A DNA stretch of 64,000 nucleotides from Streptomyces sp. RKAG290 (GCF_023701695.1 NZ_JAJOZC010000001.1:62001-126000), one strand, 5' to 3'. Positions 1 through 9,552 are shown, counted from the stretch's first letter. Translations and numbers: made by a program. The notes: generated from the letters alone by a model not told the origin.

Positions 1-490
1 CACCAAGACGATGGACGGCCTGCAGTCGGACACCGGATCGCCGACCGTCATCGCGAAGAACCGCCTGGTGATCGCCACGGGCAAGGGCAACCCGGAGAAG
101 GTCGAGAACCTCAAGGACCTCTCCGACCCCAAGCTGAAGGTGGTGCTCGCCGCCCCCGAGGTGCCGGTGGGCCGTTACAGCAAGCAGATCCTGGACGCCC
201 AGAAGATCGACGTGAAGCCGGTCTCCCAGGAACTCGACGTCCGCTCCGTCCTCAGCAAGGTCGAACTCGGTGAGGCCGACGCAGGTCTCGTCTACAAGAC
301 CGATGTCGCCACGGCCACCGACAAGGTGGACGCCGTCGACATCTCGGACGCGCAGAACGCCGTCGCCTCCTACCCGGCAGCGACTCTGAAGACCTCGAAG
401 CACAGCGCGGCCGCGGCCGCGTTCGTAAAGTGGCTGTCCACCCCCGAGGCGCAGAAGATCCTCGCCGACGCGGGCTTCCAGCAGCCGTAA
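1..490 (+). CDS. modA: Molybdate-binding protein ModA, C-terminal part
   Basis: This is the end of a periplasmic-type binding protein whose start lies before the window. The visible 163 codons match the C-terminal lobe of ModA: the 'GSPTVIAKNRLVIA' hinge region, an 'APEVPVGRYSKQ' ligand-side loop, 'GEADAGLVYKTDV', and a terminal 'WLSTPEAQKILADAGFQ' helix. ModA proteins capture molybdate or tungstate outside the membrane and hand it to the ModBC transporter. The next gene, 79 bp downstream on the same strand, is a fused modB-modC, which supports the assignment. Signal peptide and lipobox cannot be seen because the N terminus is missing. Confidence 0.9.
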   Translation, partial: TKTMDGLQSDTGSPTVIAKNRLVIATGKGNPEKVENLKDLSDPKLKVVLAAPEVPVGRYSKQILDAQKIDVKPVSQELDVRSVLSKVELGEADAGLVYKTDVATATDKVDAVDISDAQNAVASYPAATLKTSKHSAAAAAFVKWLSTPEAQKILADAGFQQP

Positions 491-502
491 CGGGCAACAG
501 CC

Positions 503-545
503 CCGTGCGGGCGGCCCGGTTCGGGGGACCGGGCCGTCCGCACGG
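503..545 (+). terminator. Intercistronic hairpin between modA and modBC
   Basis: An 18-bp stem (503-520 pairing with 528-545, one G-U pair) with a 7-base loop lies in the 79-bp gap between modA and the permease/ATPase gene. No U-tract follows, so it may be a partial terminator or an mRNA-stabilising element that raises binding-protein expression over transporter expression, which is common for ABC operons. The structure is seen in the sequence; its function is inferred. Confidence 0.55.
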
Positions 546-569
546 CACTTCCAGCATCAGGGACCCTCG

Positions 570-2510
570 ATGAGACGCCTTCGCCGCCGCGCCACCGGCC
601 CCCGCGCACCGATCGCCCTGGCGATCCCCGCGCTGCTGGCCATCGCCTTCCTGCTGCTCCCGCTGCTCGGGATCCTCGCCCGCACCACATGGGGTGAACT
701 GGGCGCGCATCTCACCAGCCCGGGGACGACCGAAGCGCTGAAGCTCTCGCTGGTCGTCTCCGCCTGGGCGCTGGGACTCTCGCTCGTCCTCGGCGTCCCG
801 CTGGCCTGGCTGCTGGCCCGCGTCGACTTCCCGGGCAAGGCGTTCGTCCGCTCTCTCGTACTTCTGCCGATGGTGCTGCCGCCCACCGTCGGCGGTGTCG
901 CCCTCCTGCTGGCCTTCGGCCGCCGTGGCCTGCTCGGCCCCTGGCTGGAGGACACGCTGGGCATCACCCTGCCCTTCCACACCTCCGGTGCCGTCGTCGC
1001 CGCGACCTTCGTCGCGATGCCGTTCCTCGTCATCAGCCTCGAGGGCGCGCTGGGCGGTCTGCGGCCCCGTTACGAGGAGACCGCCGCCTCCCTCGGGGCC
1101 TCGCCGCTGCGGGTGTTCTTCACCGTCACGATGCCCATGGTCGCCCCGGGCCTCATCGCGGGAGCCGCCCTCACCTGGGCCAGGGCTCTGGGCGAGTTCG
1201 GCGCCACCATCACCTTCGCCGGCAACCTCCCCGGCACCACCCAGACGCTGCCGCTCCAGGTGTATCTGCTGCTCCAGGACGAGCCGGAGGCGGCGACATC
1301 GGTCTCGCTGCTGCTGCTCGCCATCGCGATGGCCGTGCTGATCGTGCTGCGCGGCCGCTGGACGGGTACGCCCGCCGGCCGCTCGTCCGAATCAGGGCGC
1401 CGGATGGACGACGGCGAACCGGGGGCGATCCCGGCTCCCGCTCCCACGGACACCCGGCAGCCCGCAGCGCCGGAGAGCTGGTCCCTGCACGCCGACGTCA
1501 CCGGCTTCAACCAGCTCACCCTGGACGCCCCACCCGGTACCACCATCGCCGTCGTCGGCCCCAACGGCGCCGGCAAGACCACACTGCTGCGCGCGCTCCT
1601 CGGCCTGACACCACGCGCCCATGCCGAACTCCGGCTCGGCGCCACCGATGTCACCGCGCTGCCACCCCACCGCAGGGGCGTGGCCTGGGTCCCGCAGGAC
1701 GGTGCGCTCTTCCCGCACATGAACGCCCTCGCCAACACCGCGTACGGGCTTCGCTCCCACGGCGTGCCGCGCGCCGAGGCGCGGCGCAGCGCCCAGGAGT
1801 GGCTGGACCGGCTCGGCGTCGGCCACCTCGCCCGTCGCAGACCGGCTCAGGTCTCCGGCGGCCAGGCCCAACGGGTCGCGCTCGCCCGGGCGCTGGCCGC
1901 CCGGCCCCGGCTGCTGCTGCTCGACGAACCGCTCGCCGCCCTCGACCAGACCACCCGCGCCCAGGTCCGGCACACCCTGCGCCGTCACCTCGACGGCTTC
2001 GGCGGTGTGTGCCTCATCGTCACCCACGACCCCGTCGAGGCGGTCGCGCTCGCCGACCGGGTCCTCGTCCTTGACGAGGGCCGCACCCTCCAGGACGCCC
2101 CGCCCACCGACGTCACCCGCCACCCCCGCTCCCCCTGGGTGGCCCGCATGCTCGGCCGCAACGCCTGGCCCGGCACCGCCACCCCCGACGGCCTCCAACT
2201 CCCCGACGGAGGGCGCCTCGTGGTCGCCGACCCGCTGCCCGAAGGCACGCCGTGCCTCGCGGTCATCGCCCCGGAGGCCGTGTCCGTACACCGCGACAGG
2301 CCGACCGGCAGCCCCCGTAACGTCTGGTCCGGCACGGTCCGGGAGATCACCTCCAGCGGGAGCCGGCTGCGGATCCTGATCACGTCCGACCAGGTACCCG
2401 ACCTGGTGGCCGAGATCACCCCGCAGGCAGCCGCGGAACTCGGCCTCACCGACGGCGTCCCGGTCTGGACCGGCATCAAGGCGACCGAGATCAACGTCGT
2501 GGGTCTCTGA
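570..2510 (+). CDS. modBC: Fused molybdate ABC transporter permease/ATPase (ModB-ModC)
   Basis: This 646-residue protein joins two normally separate subunits. Residues 1 to about 260 form a ModB permease with several hydrophobic helices and the cytoplasmic EAA-type loop ('EETAASLGASPLRVFF'). After a Pro/Ala-rich linker (about 265-305) comes a ModC ATPase with Walker A 'GPNGAGKTT' near residue 330, signature 'VSGGQAQRVALARA' near 427, Walker B 'LLLLDEPLAALD' near 447, a switch His ('VTHDP'), and a C-terminal TOBE-like region (about 555-646) expected to bind oxyanion. It should import molybdate with the preceding ModA. The ATPase half begins with a shortened first beta-sheet compared with free-standing ModC. 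The start is the ATG at 570. Confidence 0.92.
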   Translation: MRRLRRRATGPRAPIALAIPALLAIAFLLLPLLGILARTTWGELGAHLTSPGTTEALKLSLVVSAWALGLSLVLGVPLAWLLARVDFPGKAFVRSLVLLPMVLPPTVGGVALLLAFGRRGLLGPWLEDTLGITLPFHTSGAVVAATFVAMPFLVISLEGALGGLRPRYEETAASLGASPLRVFFTVTMPMVAPGLIAGAALTWARALGEFGATITFAGNLPGTTQTLPLQVYLLLQDEPEAATSVSLLLLAIAMAVLIVLRGRWTGTPAGRSSESGRRMDDGEPGAIPAPAPTDTRQPAAPESWSLHADVTGFNQLTLDAPPGTTIAVVGPNGAGKTTLLRALLGLTPRAHAELRLGATDVTALPPHRRGVAWVPQDGALFPHMNALANTAYGLRSHGVPRAEARRSAQEWLDRLGVGHLARRRPAQVSGGQAQRVALARALAARPRLLLLDEPLAALDQTTRAQVRHTLRRHLDGFGGVCLIVTHDPVEAVALADRVLVLDEGRTLQDAPPTDVTRHPRSPWVARMLGRNAWPGTATPDGLQLPDGGRLVVADPLPEGTPCLAVIAPEAVSVHRDRPTGSPRNVWSGTVREITSSGSRLRILITSDQVPDLVAEITPQAAAELGLTDGVPVWTGIKATEINVVGL

Positions 2511-2545
2511 CCGGCTCGGGCCTGCACCGGTCCCCAGAAATGACC

Positions 2546-2579
2546 AAGGGCGGTTTCGGATACCTCCGAAACCGCCCTT
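2546..2579 (+). terminator. Terminator after modBC
   Basis: A perfect 15-bp stem (2546-2560 with 2565-2579) and 4-base loop lie 36 bp after the modBC stop codon. This is a strong rho-independent-type hairpin closing the molybdate operon, just before the tRNA-derived direct repeat. Confidence 0.8.
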
Positions 2580-2596
2580 ACCTGCGACTGCCTCCA

Positions 2597-2639
2597 GTCG
2601 GGACGACAGGAGGTGAACCTGCGACCCCTTGACCCCCAG
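2597..2639. repeat. attR-like partial tRNA-Pro copy
   Basis: This 43-bp copy of the 3' half of the tRNA-Pro(GGG) gene cannot fold into a tRNA, because it stops in the anticodon loop. It marks the distal end of the integrated element. The matching copy is 7602-7644. Confidence 0.8.
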
Positions 2640-2853
2640 ATCTCGAATGTCCGTCAAAGCGGATCAAGCCCACCTGCACCCTCGCTCCGGGACGCGGACG
2701 CCTGTGACGTGGAGGGATTCCGCCACAGCCCTGCGCACCTCTGGGCCGGCGAGGGAGCAGGTGTGCGGGGTCGGCTGCCGGAATGTATCCGCTGTGTATG
2801 CCCGCCTCCTTGAATCGCCGTGTCACCCGACGCAAGACGACAAGGGGAGCACC

Positions 2854-3429
2854 ATGCACAAGAATTTCCGCCGGGCGCTGATCACCATGAGCGCGGTCGC
2901 GGCCACCGTGTTCACCGTTCCCACCGCTGTCGCGGCGCCGGTCGCGAACTCGCCGGAAGCCGCCATTGCCGCACGGCCCGCGTTCAAGATGCCCTTCGAG
3001 TGCAACCAGACCTGGCTCGGAAGCAACTGGTCGGGGCACAGTCCCGCGCACGCGATCGACTGGAACCACTACGACGCGAACGGCACCCCGGACGACGAGG
3101 GCCGCCGCGTGTTCGCCAGTGCCGGTGGCACGGTCGCGGAGTCGTACTACTCGACGGGCGCCGGGTACGGGAACACCATAGTCATCAGTCACGGGGGCGG
3201 CTGGCAGACACGGTACGCCCACCTGAAGACGCGTTCGGTGGCCGCGGGCGCCACGGTGAACGTCGGCCAGCAGATCGGCGAGGTCGGAAACACGTCCGCC
3301 CTCTACGACCTCACCCCGCACCTCCACTACGAGCAGAAGCTCAACGGCGCGGTCGTCGTCGCGGTCGTCCAGGGTGTCACGTGGAGCGACTACCTCAAGC
3401 GCAACCAGGTCAGCAACAACAGATGCTGA
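2854..3429 (+). CDS. Secreted M23-family peptidase
   Basis: This 191-residue protein is predicted to be exported. It has a basic N terminus, a hydrophobic stretch and a likely signal cleavage after 'AVAA' near residue 28. The mature part is a single M23-type metallopeptidase domain, with 'SPAHAIDWNH' around the first zinc site and 'HLHYE' supplying the second His pair. M23 enzymes cut peptidoglycan cross-bridges or related glycine-rich peptides. The start ATG at 2854 follows a good AAGGGGAG ribosome site; the frame stays open upstream but lacks a signal-peptide start. It sits inside the tRNA-Pro element and converges with the AfsR-like gene. The first zinc motif differs from the textbook HxxxD spacing, so activity is not certain. 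Confidence 0.82.
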   Translation: MHKNFRRALITMSAVAATVFTVPTAVAAPVANSPEAAIAARPAFKMPFECNQTWLGSNWSGHSPAHAIDWNHYDANGTPDDEGRRVFASAGGTVAESYYSTGAGYGNTIVISHGGGWQTRYAHLKTRSVAAGATVNVGQQIGEVGNTSALYDLTPHLHYEQKLNGAVVVAVVQGVTWSDYLKRNQVSNNRC

Positions 3430-3483
3430 CGCACCGTCGGGTGCCGGCGGGAGGACTGACCAGCACCCGATGACCCCCTGTAC

Positions 3484-3519
3484 CAGGTGCGGGTGCGACG
3501 GCGGTCGCACCCGCACCTG
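3484..3519. terminator. Bidirectional terminator between M23 gene and AfsR-like gene
   Basis: A perfect 16-bp stem (3484-3499 with 3504-3519) and 4-base loop lie in the 106-bp gap between two convergent genes. It is followed by a short T-rich stretch on the plus strand. Confidence 0.82.
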
Positions 3520-3535
3520 TTTCCGTCGGCGCCGC

Positions 3536-6426
3536 TCAGCGCATCGAGCGGAGTCTGGCGTCCATCCGTCCGGCCTCGTCGGGCAGGCCCAGGCGGCGCC
3601 AGGTCGCGAGGGAGCGGTGGAAGTAGTGCCGCGCGGTCTGCTTACGGCCGGTCGCGTCGTGCAGCTCGCCCAGCAGGCCCGCAACCCGGGCCTCGGCGCG
3701 GCGGTCCCCCAGCTGCTGCTGCACAGCGAGTGCCCCGACCAACAGCGCCGACGCCTCACCGGCGTCGCCCTGCCGCAGACACAGTTCCGCGATGCTCTGC
3801 TGCACGTACGCGGCGCAGTGCAGGTCGGCCAGCTCGTCGAAGATACCGAGGGCGTGCTCCAGCTCGCCGCGCGCCGACTGCGGTTCGCCACGCAGTTCGT
3901 GGAGCACGGCGACTCTGCGGCGCACCTGTGCCTCGCGGTGCCGGTCCCCGTCGGCACGGGACAGCTCCAGAGCCCCGCGCAGCCAGCCGGCCGCGGTCTC
4001 CGGGTCCTTGCGTTCCAGCCAGACGGACGCGATCGCGTTGCGTGCCACGGCCTCGCCGTGCCGGTCGCCCGCCGCGGCGAACTCCTGGAGCGCGGCGGTG
4101 AACGTCGTGAGCGCGGTGCTGAGATCACCCACGATCCGGTGGACCGAGCCGGCCCCCACCGCGGCGACCGCCGCTCCCGTCGGGTGACCGAGCTCCGAGA
4201 AGAGCGCCCTGGCCCGGTCGAAGGAGGCGAGCGCGTCCGGGTACCGGTCCTGGTAGAGATGGACCTGGCCGAGGTTGCGCAGCAGGGCCGCTGCCCTGAC
4301 GTCGTCGTGCTGCGGCATGGCGTCCAGCACGAGCCGGTGGGTCCGCAGCCAGTCCCCGTAGGCGCCGCGCATGTCGAAGAAGCCCGCCAGTTCGATCGCG
4401 AGGTCGGCGGCCCGGTCGGTGCGCCCGAGCCGGACGGCGGCGTCGACGGCGCCGACGAGGTTGCGGTGCTCGCTCTCGAACCAGTCGACGGGCCGGGCGC
4501 GCACCGTGGGGGCGACGGCGCGCGCCGGTCCCTCCGGCAGACCCCGCTCGCCGGGCTCGCCCAGCACACCGAGGAAACGGGTGGGCATGGCGGCGTTGGC
4601 GGAGCGGGCGAAGGCGGTGAGCGCGTCGATGACCCGGAGGCGCCGCCGCAGCCGGACCTCCTGATTGTCCGTCAGGGCGAGTTCCCGGGCGTAGGACCTC
4701 AGGAGGTCGTGCATGCGGTAACGGTTCAGGCCGAGATGGTCCCTGCCCACGACTTCGACGAGGTGTTCGTCGAGCAGGGTCTCCAGGCCCCCCGCCGTCT
4801 CCCTGTCGCACCCCGTCGCGACGGCGACGAGCCAGCCCGGGACGGCGTCGTCGGGCAGGTCGCCGAACGTGCGGAAGGCGTGGGCGGCGGGTTCGGGCAG
4901 ATGGCGGTAGCTGAGTTCGGCCCCGGCCCGCACCTCCAGTTCGCCGGAGCGGACCACCCCGAGGCGGCCCCGCTCGTCGCGCAGCGAGTCGGCCAGCGTG
5001 CCGACGCTCCAGCCGGGCCGGTTCACGAGCCGGGCTGCCGCGATCCGTACCGCCAGCGGCAGTGACCCGCACTCGGCGAGGACACGGTCGGCATCGGCCC
5101 CTCCCGGCGCAGCCGGTCCGCGCCGACGATGGCCCCGAACAGGGCGCGGGCGTCGTCGTGCCGCATCAGCCCGAGCGGGCAGGCGTGCGCCGGCAGACCG
5201 GGCATCCGGCGCCGCGAGCTGACCAGCACCGCCGAGCCGCCCGTGCCCGGGAGCAGGGGGCTCACCTGTGCGCCGCCCAGGGCGTCGTCGAGCACGATGA
5301 GGAAGCGCCGCTGGGCCAGACGGGAACGGAACATCGCGGCGCGTTCGCCCGGTTCACCGGGTATCGCGCTGTCGATGACGCCCAGGCCACGCAGCATCTC
5401 GGCCAGGACGTCCACCGGCTCACGGGGGCACTCGCTCGTCCCCGCCAGGTCGACGAAGAGCTGCCCGTCGGGGAACGCGTCACGCACCCGGTGGGCGACA
5501 TGCACGGCCAGCGTGGACTTCCCGGCACCCGGCGGCCCCGACACCGCCGCGACCACGGGCTGCCGACCGGCGGTGGACAGGAGCTCCTCCAGGTCGGCTA
5601 CCTCGACGGCGCGACCGGTGAAGTCGGGAATGTCCATCGGCAACTGGCAGACGGGGACGGGTGTTGCCGCGCGGTGGCGGCCGGCGTAGCCGTTGACCTC
5701 GGCGCCGATGGCCCGCAGCGGTTCGCTCGGCTCGATCCCCAGCTCGGCGGCGATCACCCGCTCCGCCTCGGCGTACGCGAACTGCGCCTCGGCGCTGCGG
5801 CCCGCGTCGTTCAGCGCGTACACGAGCATCCGCCACAGATCCTCCCGCAGAGGGCTCTCGGTCAGCCGGGACCGCAGGCCGGAGACCAGATGGGCGTAGT
5901 CCCCGAGCCGGAGCCGCAACTCCAGGCACTCGTCGACCGCGACCGACCGCAGCCCTTCCATGCGCGTGATGGTCGGGTCCCACACCACGCTGGAGGGCAC
6001 GTCCTGGAGCACCCCGCCGCGCCACAGGCCCAGGGCTGCTTCGTAGGCACGCAGTGCGGCGGCGTCCTCACCACGGTCGCGGGCGGCGCGGGCCGCCGTG
6101 AGCTGCTGCTCGAAGAGCAGCATGTCCACTTCTCCGGGCGCGATCTCCAGCGAGTAGCCGGAGGGCTCGGTACGCAGTCCGGCGACCGCCGCGGGGGGCA
6201 GCCGCAGCCGCAGCGCTCGTACGTATGTGCGTACGTTGGCGACCGCGGACCGAGGTGCGCCACCGGGCCAGAGGACCTCGGTCAGCAGGTCCAGCGAGAC
6301 GAAGCCGCTCGGCTGGAGCAGCAAAGTGGCCAGTACGGCCCGGGGCTTGGCCCCGCCGATCCGTACCGGGACACCGTGCGCCCTCACCTGGAGCGGCCCC
6401 AGGACTCCGAAGGTCGGCTCCCTCAC
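3536..6426 (-). CDS. AfsR/SARP-family regulator (frameshifted)
   Basis: The restored product is about 963 residues, close to S. coelicolor AfsR (about 990). Domains in order: an OmpR-type winged-helix DNA-binding domain (about 1-90), a bacterial transcriptional activation domain (about 95-240), an NB-ARC ATPase with Walker A 'GPPGAGKST' and 'FLIVLDDALGG', and C-terminal TPR repeats ('LRNLGQVHLYQDRYPDALASF'-like units without the last residue of each). The GTG at 6426 has a GGAGG site; an in-frame TTG 24 bp upstream does not. The frame breaks at the C-run 5098-5101; adding one C joins 'GADRLRREGADAD' smoothly. The gene lies in the tRNA-Pro element, so it is probably horizontally acquired. Targets are unknown. 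The break is either a sequencing error or a real null mutation. Confidence 0.8.
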
Positions 6427-6788
6427 CGCAGTCCTCCGTGGTTTCGGCAACTTCGGTGCAGCGTAACGATGTTCGAAGTCTCTCCAGACAAAATCCGGGT
6501 GACGACTCCCACTCGATCCGCTCAGCGCTCGCCGCCGATCCGGACGCGTGGGTCAGGCTGCCCGTCCGGCACCGCGCCCGCCTGGGGTACGGCCCCCTGG
6601 CGGAATGCTCCTGAGGACGTTCCTTCAGGCCCGATGGTCCATGGCTTGACCACCGTGAATGCTGCTCCGTGGGGCCGCCACTGACGGCCGGGCGCGCGGC
6701 TCACCGCACGCGGGCGGACGCCCGGCTGCGGCTCTCCTCGTCCTCACTGGCCTCGCCCTAGTCCGGAACGTGGACGTCGAAGACGTCG
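6427..6788. other. Intergenic stretch upstream of the AfsR-like gene
   Basis: About 360 bp without a convincing gene. It must contain the promoter of the leftward regulator gene. I see no clear -35/-10 pair, RNA structure or repeat. Base composition is slightly less extreme than in the flanking genes, in keeping with element DNA. Confidence 0.4.
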
Positions 6789-7290
6789 ATGTTGATCTCG
6801 ACGGCTTCCAGACCGGTCACCGACGTCGATGTCACCGCTCCGGACCACCGGCGGAAGACAGTGCGCCGGAGTGGTTCGGCCAGCCAGGATTCGACAGAAC
6901 GGGCACTGCGCCGGTTCATCGAGGGTGGGGCCGACGGGTTCAGCGCCGACCCGAACCAGACAGTCGCCGCCTGCCTCGACGCGCGGCTGACGCCGAAGTC
7001 GCTCGTGCTGAAGCCGACCACCATGGCCCGCTACCGCGAATACGTCCGCAACGACCTCGTCCCCGCGTTCGGCACCCTCAAGCTCGACCGGCTCGCCCAC
7101 CGGCACATCTCAGCTTTCGTCACCAGCCGGCTCACCGCCGGCCGCGGCCGCACCACCCCCACCGGTGCCCAGCGCGCGCAATGACGCCGTCCGCCGGCAC
7201 CGCCTCCCCCACGATCCAGCCTCTCCCCCGGTACTGCGCCGGCCGCCGTCGCCGGAACGACGGATCTGGACAGCGGGCGAAGACCCGGTC
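6789..7290 (+). pseudogene. Tyrosine-integrase remnant (N-terminal core-binding domain)
   Basis: The reading frame from 6789 encodes an integrase N-terminal SAM-like/core-binding segment ('FIEGGADGF', 'TMARYREYVRNDLVPAFG', 'KLDRLAHRHISAFVTSRL'). The continuation 'RNDAVRRHRLPHDPA' plus 'RRPPSPERRIWTAGED' appears in another frame from about 7170, so a piece between them is lost. The sequence ends at about 7290, before the catalytic Arg-His-x-x-Arg-Tyr domain. It is therefore not functional. It lies about 310 bp from the intact tRNA-Pro, where the integrase gene of such elements normally sits. Confidence 0.75.
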
Positions 7291-7599
7291 GAGCAGAGGA
7301 TGGGTCGCCATCTCACCGCGAAACAGGCCGCACAGCAGGCCGTCGGCACCGTCGACCAAACCCTCACCACGGCCGCACGAGCCGCTGACCGCCTGCCCGG
7401 ACCGGCGTGGCCGCGACCACATCCACCGTCTCCGCGAAGCCCTCCACAAGCTCCGCTCCCCCGCACCGCCCGCGACCAGCACCCCGGCGAACCTGCCCCG
7501 GGACGGTCGTGCGACCACACTGCGACCACCACGCCCCGGGACGCACGAAAGGCCGCCCTCTCATAGTTGAGAGAACGACCTCCGACCTGCGTTTCCGCA
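7291..7599. other. Degenerate element DNA between integrase remnant and tRNA
   Basis: About 300 bp with no intact gene. Fragments of plausible helical protein ('LTAKQAAQQAVGTVDQTL' in one frame, 'RDHIHRLREALHKLR' in another) suggest a broken mobile-element gene, which I cannot identify. Confidence 0.4.
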
Positions 7600-7676
<77 letters not shown>

Positions 7677-7766
7677 ATACCCGTCTGACCTGGGGTTTCC
7701 CCGTGGCCGAACGCGCATGAGAACAATACCGCACTTCAACGGGTGGTCACGAACACCTTTGGGCGC

Positions 7767-7797
7767 TTGACCTCAACCATGCTTGATGTTGAACGCT
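7767..7797 (+). promoter_or_regulatory. MerR/SoxR-like promoter-operator before transketolase
   Basis: A TTGACC -35 box (7767-7772) overlaps an imperfect dyad, ACCTCAA (7770-7776) and TTGATGT (7783-7789), separated by 6 bp. MerR-family activators bind such dyads between stretched -35/-10 elements, and promoters beginning CTTGACCTCAA are common in Streptomyces. The -10 box is not well conserved. The regulator is not in this window. Confidence 0.4.
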
Positions 7798-7804
7798 GTG
7801 CCGC

Positions 7805-8506
7805 ATGACGAAAACGACTGCCGCACCGGCGCCCGGATACCGCGATCTTGACCGGCTGATGAGCCTGATGACCGGTGACGAGAAGCACGGCCCCGCCGCC
7901 ACCTCGACGCTCGACGCCCTGTGGGTGCTGTACGACCGGGTGCTGCGGGTGACACCCGAAAGCGCCGACGCCCCCGACCGCGACCGCTTCCTGCTGTCGA
8001 AGGGACACGGGCCGATGGCGTACTACGCCGTCCTCGCCGCGCACGGATTCTTCGACGAGGACCTGCTGGCCGGCTTCGGTTCGTACGACTCACCGCTCGG
8101 CCACCACCCCGACCGGCTGCTGGTGCCGGGCGCCGAGATCGGCAGCGGCTCGCTGGGGCACGGGCTGCCGCTGGCGGTGGGCACGGCCCTGGGGCTGCGA
8201 GCCCAGGGGCTGACCGGTCCCCGCGTGTGGGTGCTGACCGGCGACGCCGAGCTGGACGAGGGCAGCAACCACGAGGCGATCGCCTACGCGGGACCGGCAG
8301 GACTCGATCAGCTGCACACCGTGGTGATCGACAACGCCTCGGCGTCGTACGGCCGCCCCGGCGGCATCGCCGCCCGGTTCGCGACCGCGGGCTGGTCGGT
8401 CGCCTCCGTCGACGGGCGGGACCACGAGGCCCTGTTCGCCGCGTTCACCGCGCCCCACCCCGGGCAGCCGCGGGCCGTGGTCGCCCGCGTCGCCCCCAAG
8501 CGCTGA
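7805..8506 (+). CDS. Transketolase, N-terminal (TPP-binding) subunit
   Basis: This 233-residue protein carries the thiamine-diphosphate half of a transketolase. It has 'LSKGHGPMAYYA' and 'GSGSLGHGLPLAVG' for substrate and cofactor contacts, and the TPP/Mg motif starting 'GDAELDEG' and ending 'IDN'. Split transketolases consist of this subunit plus a separate pyrimidine-binding subunit, encoded here 51 bp downstream. Together they would move two-carbon ketol units between sugar phosphates. The split form often serves specialised sugar pathways beside a full-length housekeeping enzyme. The start ATG at 7805 lies close behind the promoter region, with no strong ribosome site visible. Confidence 0.92.
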   Translation: MTKTTAAPAPGYRDLDRLMSLMTGDEKHGPAATSTLDALWVLYDRVLRVTPESADAPDRDRFLLSKGHGPMAYYAVLAAHGFFDEDLLAGFGSYDSPLGHHPDRLLVPGAEIGSGSLGHGLPLAVGTALGLRAQGLTGPRVWVLTGDAELDEGSNHEAIAYAGPAGLDQLHTVVIDNASASYGRPGGIAARFATAGWSVASVDGRDHEALFAAFTAPHPGQPRAVVARVAPKR

Positions 8507-8557
8507 ACCGGCGCGCCAGAAGACCACCGGAACCACGAACGGAAGAGGAACACCCCC

Positions 8558-9460
8558 ATGGACACGATGCGCGACCGATTCATCGCGACCACCTCGCGCC
8601 TGCTCGACGAGGACCCCCGGCTGGCACTCGTCCTGGCCGAGATCAGCCGCGACGGCTTCGACCGGGCCGAGCGGGCCCATCCGGACCGGGTCGTCAACGT
8701 CGGCATCCGGGAGCAGCTGCTGATCGGTGCCGGGGCCGGGATGGCGCTCACCGGGCTGCGGCCGATCGTGCACACCTTCGCCAGTTTCCTGGTGGAGCGC
8801 CCCTTCGAGCAGGTGAAGCTGGACTTCGGCCATCAAGGCGTGGGCGGGGTACTGGTGAGCGCCGGTGCCTCCTACGACTGGCCGGCCGGCGGCTTCACCC
8901 ACATGTCGCCCGGGGACGTCGCCCTGCTGGACACCCTGGACGGCTGGACCGTGCACGTACCGGGTCATCCCGACGAGGCCGAGACGCTGCTGCGGGAAGC
9001 CGCCGCCGGGAACGACCGCGTGTATGTGCGGCTGTCGCTGCAGTCCAACGACCGGGCGCGCCCGGTCGGCGGGGCCGGTGGGTTCAGCACCGTGCGCGAG
9101 GGGGCGGGCGGCGTGGTGATCGCCGTCGGGCCGATGCTCGACAACGTCCTCGCCGCGACGGAAGGGCTCGACGCCACCGTGCTGTACGCGACAACCGTGC
9201 GGCCGTTCGACGGCGACGCGCTGCGCCGGGCGGTCGGCGACCGGGCCGCCGCCGATGTCGTGATCGTCGAGCCCTATCTGGCGGGCACGTCGACAGGCGC
9301 GGCCAACGACGCACTCGCCGACCTCCCCCACCGGATCCTGGGACTCGGCGTGGCAAGCGAGGAACTGCGCCGGTACGGGCAGATGGACGAGCACCTCACC
9401 GCTCACGGCCTGGACCCGCACGGCCTGCGGCAGCGGATCGACGCGTTCCTCGGCCGGTGA
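8558..9460 (+). CDS. Transketolase, C-terminal subunit
   Basis: This 300-residue protein is the partner half of the split transketolase. It has a pyrimidine-binding domain with 'VNVGIREQLLIGAGAGMALTG' minus its last residue, containing the conserved Glu that activates TPP, followed by a C-terminal transketolase domain ('VLYATTVRPFDG'). It starts at ATG 8558 behind GGAAGAGGAA and is co-transcribed with the preceding subunit. The closest relatives by appearance also include 1-deoxyxylulose-5-phosphate synthase-like proteins, but the pairing with the N-terminal subunit settles the call. Confidence 0.92.
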   Translation: MDTMRDRFIATTSRLLDEDPRLALVLAEISRDGFDRAERAHPDRVVNVGIREQLLIGAGAGMALTGLRPIVHTFASFLVERPFEQVKLDFGHQGVGGVLVSAGASYDWPAGGFTHMSPGDVALLDTLDGWTVHVPGHPDEAETLLREAAAGNDRVYVRLSLQSNDRARPVGGAGGFSTVREGAGGVVIAVGPMLDNVLAATEGLDATVLYATTVRPFDGDALRRAVGDRAAADVVIVEPYLAGTSTGAANDALADLPHRILGLGVASEELRRYGQMDEHLTAHGLDPHGLRQRIDAFLGR

Positions 9461-9494
9461 GCGGACGACCGGGCGCGCGGGCGGCACCGGCCCA

Positions 9495-9552
9495 TTGACC
9501 GCACGGAAGACGTGAACCTAATCTGAACGGCGTCCTCCAGAAAGCGCTTTCT
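9495..9552 (+). promoter_or_regulatory. Promoter with LacI-type operator before the PKD/CBM6 gene
   Basis: TTGACC (9495-9500), an 18-bp spacer and TAATCT (9519-9524) form a good sigma-70-type promoter. The perfect 14-bp palindrome AGAAAGCGCTTTCT (9539-9552) follows the expected transcription start, where a repressor would block elongation. The central GCGC flanked by AAA/TTT is typical of LacI/GalR operators. The cognate repressor is not adjacent; the LacI protein at 21802 has differently spaced candidate sites. Confidence 0.7.

Noticed and set aside
2597..2639. Second functional tRNA-Pro
   Set aside because: Only the 3' half is present; no D arm or 5' acceptor strand follows, so it cannot fold.
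2578..4569. Long minus-strand open frame overlapping the M23 and AfsR-like genes
   Set aside because: It is a shadow of the AfsR-like gene in another frame: low-complexity Arg/Pro/Ser-rich translation and no recognisable domain.
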